Program-made: the position numbers and the translations under genes
DNA from: Actinoplanes derwentensis
GTDB lineage: Bacteria > Actinomycetota > Actinomycetes > Mycobacteriales > Micromonosporaceae
Reading direction: 5' to 3'
NCBI RefSeq assembly: GCF_900104725.1
Contig: NZ_LT629758.1
Coordinates: 3,348,001-3,412,000 of the forward strand
DNA length: 64,000 nt
In this document: positions 16,175 to 23,779 of the stretch, one piece after another
Numbering within the stretch: position 1 is the stretch's first letter
Layout of the letters: the number at the start of each line of letters is the position of its first letter
The notes under the pieces: model-generated
The model's input: only the letters and a program-made list of their open reading frames with translations
Databases searched by the model: none
What the model was told of the DNA's origin: nothing

Positions 16175-19100
16175 TCAACAGTTGATTGCGGGGTAGTCCG
16201 CATTGACGACGCCAGCGCCTACCGCGGCGGAGGCCGCGCCGGCGGGCAGGGATGTCAGGCGGGTGTTGAAGGACTGGTAGGCGCTGCTACCGGGGGCGAC
16301 ATTCGAAACCTTCCGATTGCCGTACGGGGTGGCGAGCTCGATGTCGACCGCCGCACTATGACCGTTACGTGCTGTGACGGCCACGTAGGCCTTCCCGGCG
16401 AGGCAGCGCGCCTGTGCGGTGGCGGTGATCGGCACGGTGGCCTGCTCGTCGGCGATGGCACGCCATTCGGTGACGGCCACCGCGGAATAGGTGGTGCCGT
16501 TGCCGTTCGCGGTGATGACCGCCCGCAGCCGGGACGTGACGACCGGGTCGAAGGTGACCTTGTTGACGGCTGTGCTGCTGGTCCCGTAACCGGAAGCGCC
16601 GGTGACGTCCTGCCACGCCGAGCCGTCCCAGGACTGGAGTCTCCAGGAGTCCGGTTCGGCCACTCCGTCGCCGGTGCCGGGGGCACTGTCCCGCCAGAAC
16701 CTGATCTCGGCGGCGGTCAGGCGGATCGGGCGGGACCAGTCGTACTGGATCCACTGTGCCGACGGCCGGGTTCCCGACCAGGTGCCCCAGATCTGAGCCT
16801 GGCCCGGTGACGCGGGGTCGCTGTCGTCGTTGAGCGCGGTCACGCTGTTCCACCCGGCCGTGTAGGAGGCGGTGGGCACCCCGATCGGAGCGACGTTGCC
16901 GGTCAATGGCGCGGACAGGTCGGCCGGGATCACCACGCTGCCGACCGTCGAGGTGTTACCGGCCTTGTCGACGGACCGGTACGAGACGGTGTGCTTGCCG
17001 GTGTCGGGTGCACTGACCGGACCGGTGTAGGTCGTCCAGGCCCCGCCCCCGATGGTGTACTCGATCCGGTCCAGCCCGGAGGTGGCGTCCGCCCCGGTCA
17101 CGGTCACTTTCCGGTCGGCGACGGTGCCCGCCGCGGCCGGCACCATAGCGTCGATTTCCACCGAGATTTCGGAGATGTCGGAGACGTTCCCGGCGCGATC
17201 GGTCGCCGTCGCGGTGACCGCATGCCGGCCGTCCCCCGCCACCGCAAGGTCAACGAACCGCACCGGCTCCGCAACTGATGACGACCCGTCAACTGTTGAT
17301 CGAATCGTCAACCGTCCGCCCCGGTCGTCAACAGCGGACGCCCGCACGGTGACCGCCGACCGGAACCACCCGTTGCTCCCCGCACTACCGCGGGGAGCGA
17401 GAGTCACCGTCGGCGCGCTCTCATCCCCTTCGGTGTCCCCCGGCGAGATCACGGTCACCAGGGCGTCGACACGCCCCGCCGCATACCCGAGAACACTGCC
17501 CCCGACGGTGAACGTCCCCGGCTGGGCCACCTCCGCAGCACTGACGGCATCCCACCGGACCGGCACCTGAAGCGTCGACGGCCCGAAGGCGACCGGCCCC
17601 TGACGCGTCGACCCACCGACGACGACCGGCGCCTGAAGCGTCGACCCACCGAAGACGACCGGCACCGACTCGGGCAGCGCGGTCTCCCCCACCTCCACGG
17701 TGAACCGCGGAGATGCGACCGACGACGGCTGTTCGGCAAGCACCTTCCACTCCTCGACGGCCACCGCGGAGTAGGCGCTCCCGTTGGTGGAAGCGTCGAA
17801 CAGCGCCCGTACCTGAGTGGTGGTCACGGCGTCGAAGGTCGTGTTCTGGAACCCCTGCGTCCCGGTCGGATACCCGCTGGGACCGGGCACGTCCTTCCAC
17901 TGCCCGTCCCAGTACTGGATCCTCCATCGGGCCGGAACAGCCACCCCGACCCCGGTCCCCTGCGGCTGGTCGTTCCAGAACTCGATCTGCGACCCGTTGA
18001 TCCGCATGGGTTGATCCCAGGTGTACTGAATCCACTGTTGAGGTGGATTGCTGCCGGTCCACGTCCCCCACATGTCCGGTGGCAGCGGATTGGCGCGCAC
18101 GATCTCGTCGTTGAGCGCTTTGACCCAGTACTGGGTCGGCACCGGATCGTTGGAGACGGTGACCGATGCCGCCTGGGCGATGTTGGCGCGCGGCGTCCGG
18201 TCGGCTTCCCGCACCGGCGTCGGCGCGACCGGGCGGATCCGCGGCGGCGACGCGGTGTCGTCCCAGGAGACCTTGTCGATCGCCACCGACCTGCGGAAAT
18301 GACCTCCGTCCACGGCGTCGGCGGTGTGGTAGACGAGGTACCACTGGCCGTTGAACTCGACAATGCCCGGGTGGCTGGTGGTCGAGGAGACCGGCGGCAG
18401 GATCGTCCCGCGGTAGGTCCACGGCCCGGCCGGTGAGGTGGCCGTGGCGTAGGCGATGCACGCGTGATAGTTCGCCGGGGTGCAGGCCGAGGCGGGCCCG
18501 GCGTTGTTCCCGGCATACGCCAGGTAGTAGGTGCTGCCCCGTTTGAACAGCCACGACGCCTCGAAGAACCCGGTCAGCCCGGTGACCGTCTGCTGGGTGC
18601 CGACGGGTGTCTTCATGTCGGCCTGGAACTCCAGCATCCGCAGTTGACCGAAGGTGCCCCAGTAGACGAACACCCGCGAGCCCTCGACCAGGATCGTCGG
18701 GTCGATGTTCTCGATCGTGTTGACGGTCGGGACCCGCTGTGAGATCAGCGGCCCGCCGATGTGGTCGGTCCACGGCCCGGTGGGACTGTCCGAGACGGCG
18801 ACGCCGATGGCGAACCTGTTGGAAGCGGACGAGTCACGTTCGCTGACCGGGACGTACCAGAAATAGCGTCCGTCCGGTCCTTTGACGACCTGTCCGGCGT
18901 AGGCGCGTCCCGGCGTGGCCCAGGTGAAGACCGCCTCGGGCCGCATCAGGGACGGGAAGTGGGTCCACTCCCCCGCCGCGACGTCGCCGGTGCGGAACGC
19001 GCCCCACTCGTTCATCACGAAGTCGTTGACGGCTGGACCAGCTTGATCATGTCCAGTGAAGACGTAGAGCTGCCCGTCGGCGACCAGCGGCGCGGGGTCG

Positions 19101-19246
19101 GCGGAGAAGTAGGAGCCGTCACCGAGGATCGGGTTGACGGTGTTGATGAAGGTGTACGAGTCGGCCGCCCGGGCCGGGGCGGCGGGTGCTGTGATCAGCA
19201 AACCCGCCGCAACCAGCCCGGCGACCGCAACCTTGAGCGGTCTCAC
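16175..19246 (-). CDS. Secreted GH43 glycoside hydrolase with discoidin-like and Ig-like modules
   Basis: This is a 1023-residue exported enzyme, with signal peptide to ~27 and a GTG start with GAGGAG upstream. The GH43 five-blade propeller is at ~30-345. Catalytic candidates are D50 in SADPAPL, D182 in ENIDPTI, and E229 in FFEASWLF. GH43 enzymes act on alpha-L-arabinofuranosides or beta-xylosides. Accessory modules are a discoidin-like domain (~350-510, WGTWTGSNPPQQWIQY), a bacterial Ig-like domain containing a tandem repeat, two Ig/OmpL47-type segments with DRAGN and DKAGN, a second discoidin-like domain (~795-935), and a C-terminal ~75-residue domain shared with the next protein upstream. 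The context points to arabinan side-chain removal. Confidence 0.88.
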   Translation of the reverse strand: MRPLKVAVAGLVAAGLLITAPAAPARAADSYTFINTVNPILGDGSYFSADPAPLVADGQLYVFTGHDQAGPAVNDFVMNEWGAFRTGDVAAGEWTHFPSLMRPEAVFTWATPGRAYAGQVVKGPDGRYFWYVPVSERDSSASNRFAIGVAVSDSPTGPWTDHIGGPLISQRVPTVNTIENIDPTILVEGSRVFVYWGTFGQLRMLEFQADMKTPVGTQQTVTGLTGFFEASWLFKRGSTYYLAYAGNNAGPASACTPANYHACIAYATATSPAGPWTYRGTILPPVSSTTSHPGIVEFNGQWYLVYHTADAVDGGHFRRSVAIDKVSWDDTASPPRIRPVAPTPVREADRTPRANIAQAASVTVSNDPVPTQYWVKALNDEIVRANPLPPDMWGTWTGSNPPQQWIQYTWDQPMRINGSQIEFWNDQPQGTGVGVAVPARWRIQYWDGQWKDVPGPSGYPTGTQGFQNTTFDAVTTTQVRALFDASTNGSAYSAVAVEEWKVLAEQPSSVASPRFTVEVGETALPESVPVVFGGSTLQAPVVVGGSTRQGPVAFGPSTLQVPVRWDAVSAAEVAQPGTFTVGGSVLGYAAGRVDALVTVISPGDTEGDESAPTVTLAPRGSAGSNGWFRSAVTVRASAVDDRGGRLTIRSTVDGSSSVAEPVRFVDLAVAGDGRHAVTATATDRAGNVSDISEISVEIDAMVPAAAGTVADRKVTVTGADATSGLDRIEYTIGGGAWTTYTGPVSAPDTGKHTVSYRSVDKAGNTSTVGSVVIPADLSAPLTGNVAPIGVPTASYTAGWNSVTALNDDSDPASPGQAQIWGTWSGTRPSAQWIQYDWSRPIRLTAAEIRFWRDSAPGTGDGVAEPDSWRLQSWDGSAWQDVTGASGYGTSSTAVNKVTFDPVVTSRLRAVITANGNGTTYSAVAVTEWRAIADEQATVPITATAQARCLAGKAYVAVTARNGHSAAVDIELATPYGNRKVSNVAPGSSAYQSFNTRLTSLPAGAASAAVGAGVVNADYPAINC
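17564..17662 (-). repeat. Three 33-bp tandem repeats inside the GH43 gene
   Basis: Three adjoining 33-bp units (17564-17596, 17597-17629, 17630-17662) each end in GACCGG on the plus strand. They encode the 11-residue units PVVFGGSTLQA, PVVVGGSTRQG and PVAFGPSTLQV in an Ig-like domain. Confidence 0.9.
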
Positions 19247-19259
19247 CGGTTCTCCTCGA

Positions 19260-22200
19260 CTATCCGCAGCTCAGCGCCGGATAGGGCGCATCGGAAGTGG
19301 AGTCGCCGACGCGTACGGTGGCGCTTCCGGCGGGCAGGATCGCCAGGCGGCTGTTGAAGGCCTGATAGGCCGATTTGCCGGGGGCGACGTTCAAAACCGT
19401 TCGGGTGCCGTACGGGGTGATCAGCTCGATGTTCAGCGGCGAATCACCGGTGTTGCGTACGGTGATCGCGACGTAGACCTTCCCGGCGGTGCACTGCGAC
19501 TTGGCCTGGACCTCGACGTCGGACTCACCCGCACCGACGGTGATGGTGGCCGTGGCGGTCTTGTCGGTCCCGGCGACCTGCCCGAGGACCGTGAAGGTGC
19601 CCGCAGCCGCGTAGGAGGCCGGGTCGATCGGTGACCAGGTGACGGCGACACCACTCTGCCGCGACCCGTCGTTGTAGCCGACGGTGACAGTGGCCGGCAA
19701 AGCAGGTGCGACACCGACGGCCGTGCTCACCGCTACCGGGTCGATCGTGTTGATCTGTACTGGATCACCACCACGCACCCATACATGTGCACGGGCCGTC
19801 AACGTGGTCCCGGCGACGAACCCGGAGACCGTGAAGTCACCCACCGACGCGACACGGTCCGGGTCGATCGCACCCCACGCCACCGCGACCGGCAGCCGCG
19901 TGCCATCGGCATAGGTCACGTCGACCGAGGCGGGAAGCGCGGGGACGACTCCGACTCGGGTACGAACGTCGACGCCCTGAATCGACGACGCCGCAGCCGC
20001 GAACACCCGCCACTCGGACACCCCGACCGCGGAGTACGCGGTACCGGCCGCGTTGGGCAGCGCGTTGAACGTCGCCCGCAACCGGCTGGTGGTGACCGCG
20101 TCGAAGGCGACCTCGTTGGTCCGCCCCCGAACCGCCGGATCGAACCCGCTCGTACCGGTCACGTCCTGCCAGGCGACCCCGTCCCACCACTGCACCTTCC
20201 ACGACTTCGGCACCGCGACACCGCTGCCGCCGGTGGTGCTGTCCGACCAGAAGTCGACGGACGCCCGGTCGACCCGGACCGTGGACGGGAAGTCGTACTG
20301 CAGCCAGCGGGTGGCCGGCTCGTTGCCGGTCCAGGTTCCCCACAGATCGGTCTGCACACCCCCGGTGAACAGGGCAGGTTTTCCGTCGTTGACGGCGTTC
20401 ACGCTGTTCCAGCCGGCGGTGAAACCAGCCGAGGCGGTGGCCGTGGACGCGACGTTGATCTCGCCTTCGGCCAGCGCGGTCGCGTCGACGACCACGTCTT
20501 TGTGGGACGCGCCGACGGTCAGCCGCAGCGTGTAGCGGCCGGAGTGGGTGAACCGGGCGACGGTGTTCGCCGCGTTCGCCGGGTCGAAGGCGACCGCTCC
20601 GCCGTTCGGGGCGTCCACCACCGTCCACTGCGCGGCCGGTGCGGTGCCGGACTGGCCGTCGTCCTGGGCGAGACCCAGCAGGCGCACCGATCCGGCCTCC
20701 CGGTAGGTGGAGTCGACCCACGCGTCCGCCAGCGGCGCCGCGTCGGCAGGTGCGGGCGCGGCCACTTCGCTGTCGAAGGCCTGGATCTCCTTGATCCCGG
20801 TCTTCGCTCCGGGGGTGTGCTGCACGGTGATCCGCAGCTTCTGCGCGGTGACGGCCGGGAACCGCACCTGGTTGAGATTGCCTTGCGGGTACGCCGGGAA
20901 CCGGCTCTGCCCCGGCACGCTCTGCCAGCCGTCACCCGCGTCGTACTCGACCAGGAACTGTGCGGGCGGCTGGTAGCCCTGGACCGTGGCGGTCGTGGAC
21001 GTCTTGTAGAAGTGCACACGAACGTCGTCGATCCTCCGTTCCCCGGCCAGGTCCACCACGATCGCGTCCGAGGCGGTCGGCGACCCGGCCGTACCCCAGA
21101 AAGGCTCGTTGATCGTCGTGCCGTTGACCGCCCCCGCCGGGGTCCGTCCGGACGCGGAGTAGGTGGCGGTGACCGGCCGGCCCTCGGCGAGGTTGGTGGT
21201 GGTGTGGACGCCGGCCTTGGCGAGCACGCCGGTGATCCGGGCGTCGGCGGCGAACGTGACCTCCTGCGGCGCCTTGACCGGGGTCACGGCGTTGAACAGA
21301 ACGTTCGTTCCAGGGGCCGCGACCTCGCCGGTAGCCGGGTCGAAGACCACCTTCGCCAGCGACGAGACGGTGAACGCGCGCTCCCCGTCCAGGTAGACCG
21401 AGTAGCCCTCGGGCACGTCACCGTAGTACCGCTGGCCGCCCGGGGCGTCCCAGACGATCGTCAAATCCTTGTCGCGATACTTGACGTTGTTGACGGTGAA
21501 GTGGTCCCAGTCAACATTGATCGGGTCGAGTTCGATCTTCGCGTCGGATCGGGGCCGCAGACCCATCGCGTCCTCGATCACGGTGAAGTTCGTGGCGCCG
21601 AGGATGGTGTGGTGGATCCAGGACCGGTAACCGATGTTCTGGTTCGCGGCCGAGCCGTCGGCCCAGAACTCGTTCTGGTCCGGGTACCGGTTGTCACCGT
21701 TGTTCTGGTAATGCGCCCAGGCGTTCCAGTACAGCAGCTTCTTGTACCACTCGGCATCAACATACGACGTCGGGTAGTTGCGCAGCACCGACGACAGCAT
21801 CCGGAACGTCACCGTCGAGTTGATCACCGAGAAGTTGTTGCTGCCCGGATCACCCTGCGCGGCAGCGGCGGCCTTGTCGGCCTGGTTCGCCGTGGTGAAC
21901 GGGAAGATCGGGTACTGCGCGTCGTCGGCGAACAGCCGCAGCGCCTCCCGGTACTCGGCGGTGTTCGGCATCAGCCCCACCGAGAACGGGTAGTAGTTGT
22001 TGATCTCCTTCCACGGCACCAGGTCACCGCTCGCCACGTTCCGGTGTTTGAGCAGGTTGCCGCGCAGGCCCATCTCGTCGGGGGTGTCCCGGGCCGGTTC
22101 CCACAGGTACTGCAGCACCGCCGTTTTGATCCGCTCAGCAAACGCATCCATCTCGGTCGCTTTCGCGGTGTCACCGGCGGTCCGGTAGGCAGCGGCGGCG

Positions 22201-23702
22201 GCTTTCGCGTTGGAGTACAGGTAGGCGCTCTCGGTGCGGTCCATGTTCTGGTTCTTGCGCCAGTCGAACGACACCGCGTCGGCGTCGTTGCCGGTCATCG
22301 CGCCCCAGCTGTACTCGATCAGCCCGTTACCGTCGAAGTCGTAGGCGTCGAGCAGGCCCTTGACGTCGTACTCGGCGTACTCGGCCAGGTTGCGGGCCAC
22401 CGACGACGGCCCGCCGTGCAGCTGGTAGGAGCGCCAGGCCGCCTCGGAGATGTACTCGGTGTAACTGTTGGACCAGTTCGCCGGGTCACCGGGGTTGTCG
22501 ATGTACTTGCTGCTCCTGGCGGTCTCGCCGGCCGAGATCCACGGCCCGTAGGAGTAGACCGGGTCCCGGAAGTACTTCAGGTCGTCAACGAACATGCCGG
22601 TGGTCAGCACGATCGCGTTGTTGTAGCCGAGCACACCCTCCATCGACGTGGGGAACTGGTAGTCGTTGCCCGGGATGTCGGCGTCGAGGAAGTTGTACCG
22701 CATCAGCCACCAGCGATAGAACAGCGTCTTGTCGATGTTGTCCTCGGGCGTGTCCAGGTAGGGCACGTTCTGCGCCCACCACCGGTTGTAGGCGGTGGTG
22801 TGGTCCTGGAACGCGGCCGCCGGGGTCAGCCCGCGGACCTTCGTGTACTCCGCAGCCGAGGCCGGGATCTCCTTGGCGAGGAAGCCGAGCTGCACCTTCG
22901 TGCGCACCGGTCCGCTGGCCGGCACGGTCAGGGTCTGCCGCAACCGGCCTTCGGCCGCCGCGAAACCATCACCGGAGAAGCGCGGGAACAGGTCGGTGAG
23001 TTTGTTGAAGGCCCGCACGGCCCCGGTCAATTCAGGGTCCGACCCGATCACGGTACGAGCAAACGGTGACGTCGCGGTCAGAGTCACGTCCTTGGCCGCC
23101 CCGTTCGTGCTGGTCAGCTCCAGGTTCGTGACCGCCACGTTGGCGTCGGTGATGAACTTCGTCTGCACCACCCGCAGCCCGGCGGCGCTGTTGGTGAACA
23201 CACCCCGCCAGTAGCTGGGGGTCTGCTTACGCTGTGCCGCGTCCTCGGTGAGGGTGACGTCGGTGCCGGCCACCGAGGCGGTGATCGTGTAGGCGCCCTG
23301 GCCACCCTCGATCGACTCGATGTAGGCGACCTCGCCGCCGAACCCGATCACGCCCGGCTGGTGGGTCTTCATGAACAGCGCTTTACCGCGGCTGAACAGG
23401 TACTGGTTGGCGTCGCCGTTGGAGCCGCCGGGCTGGTTGCCGGTGCGCGCCAGCATCCGGTCGATCCAGAAGTCGTCATCGGTGCTGCTGCCGGCCCCGG
23501 CGGCCACGTCGGCGTCGAAGACGGCCTGGAGCTGGTTGTGCGGGGTGTATCCGGTGCGGTCGTCCGGGACCGGGTTGGCGTCGCCCTTGAAGACCGGGTA
23601 GGGCGTAGCGGAGTTCGGGGCCGCTTGGGCGGCCACCGGGGAGAGAACGGTGAGGATGAGAAGGGCGGCGGTCGCCCCGGCTATGGAACGGGAAGTCGGC
23701 AT
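19260..23702 (-). CDS. Large secreted (alpha/alpha)6-type glycoside hydrolase with carbohydrate-binding modules
   Basis: This is a 1480-residue exported protein with signal peptide to ~27. The region ~60-800 looks like an N-terminal beta-sandwich plus an (alpha/alpha)6 barrel of the MGH1-like/trehalase type, with phrases RWWLMRYNFLDAD, TSMEGVLGYNNAI and FWADGSAANQNIGYRSW. I cannot assign a CAZy family. GH121 beta-L-arabinobiosidase is a contextual guess because GH127-type genes and a transporter are adjacent. The C-terminal half holds a discoidin-like domain, a PKD-like segment, a second discoidin-like domain (LWGTWTGNEPATRWLQY), two Big_4-like domains each with a WG/WS.IDP core, and the ~75-residue end domain also found in the GH43 protein. 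GAGAGG precedes the ATG. Confidence 0.8.
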   Translation of the reverse strand: MPTSRSIAGATAALLILTVLSPVAAQAAPNSATPYPVFKGDANPVPDDRTGYTPHNQLQAVFDADVAAGAGSSTDDDFWIDRMLARTGNQPGGSNGDANQYLFSRGKALFMKTHQPGVIGFGGEVAYIESIEGGQGAYTITASVAGTDVTLTEDAAQRKQTPSYWRGVFTNSAAGLRVVQTKFITDANVAVTNLELTSTNGAAKDVTLTATSPFARTVIGSDPELTGAVRAFNKLTDLFPRFSGDGFAAAEGRLRQTLTVPASGPVRTKVQLGFLAKEIPASAAEYTKVRGLTPAAAFQDHTTAYNRWWAQNVPYLDTPEDNIDKTLFYRWWLMRYNFLDADIPGNDYQFPTSMEGVLGYNNAIVLTTGMFVDDLKYFRDPVYSYGPWISAGETARSSKYIDNPGDPANWSNSYTEYISEAAWRSYQLHGGPSSVARNLAEYAEYDVKGLLDAYDFDGNGLIEYSWGAMTGNDADAVSFDWRKNQNMDRTESAYLYSNAKAAAAAYRTAGDTAKATEMDAFAERIKTAVLQYLWEPARDTPDEMGLRGNLLKHRNVASGDLVPWKEINNYYPFSVGLMPNTAEYREALRLFADDAQYPIFPFTTANQADKAAAAAQGDPGSNNFSVINSTVTFRMLSSVLRNYPTSYVDAEWYKKLLYWNAWAHYQNNGDNRYPDQNEFWADGSAANQNIGYRSWIHHTILGATNFTVIEDAMGLRPRSDAKIELDPINVDWDHFTVNNVKYRDKDLTIVWDAPGGQRYYGDVPEGYSVYLDGERAFTVSSLAKVVFDPATGEVAAPGTNVLFNAVTPVKAPQEVTFAADARITGVLAKAGVHTTTNLAEGRPVTATYSASGRTPAGAVNGTTINEPFWGTAGSPTASDAIVVDLAGERRIDDVRVHFYKTSTTATVQGYQPPAQFLVEYDAGDGWQSVPGQSRFPAYPQGNLNQVRFPAVTAQKLRITVQHTPGAKTGIKEIQAFDSEVAAPAPADAAPLADAWVDSTYREAGSVRLLGLAQDDGQSGTAPAAQWTVVDAPNGGAVAFDPANAANTVARFTHSGRYTLRLTVGASHKDVVVDATALAEGEINVASTATASAGFTAGWNSVNAVNDGKPALFTGGVQTDLWGTWTGNEPATRWLQYDFPSTVRVDRASVDFWSDSTTGGSGVAVPKSWKVQWWDGVAWQDVTGTSGFDPAVRGRTNEVAFDAVTTSRLRATFNALPNAAGTAYSAVGVSEWRVFAAAASSIQGVDVRTRVGVVPALPASVDVTYADGTRLPVAVAWGAIDPDRVASVGDFTVSGFVAGTTLTARAHVWVRGGDPVQINTIDPVAVSTAVGVAPALPATVTVGYNDGSRQSGVAVTWSPIDPASYAAAGTFTVLGQVAGTDKTATATITVGAGESDVEVQAKSQCTAGKVYVAITVRNTGDSPLNIELITPYGTRTVLNVAPGKSAYQAFNSRLAILPAGSATVRVGDSTSDAPYPALSCG

Positions 23703-23722
23703 GGACCTCTCTATTCAGTCAC

Positions 23723-23779
23723 TTCAGGAACGTCAGTTCCGTTCGGGAGCGTCAGTCACGTTCAGGAACGGCGCAGATA
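23723..23779 (-). repeat. Three 19-bp tandem units covering the GH146-type gene's stop codon
   Basis: Units 23723-23741, 23742-23760 and a partial one from 23761 share TTC(A/G)GGA(A/G)CG. The unit at 23761 contains the stop codon and last codons of the hydrolase; the other two fill the intergenic gap. Confidence 0.85.

Noticed and set aside
19785..23069. Plus-strand 1094-codon open frame opposite the large hydrolase
   Set aside because: Shadow frame: no motifs, Arg/Val/Gly repeats, and the minus frame has a signal peptide and recognisable domains.
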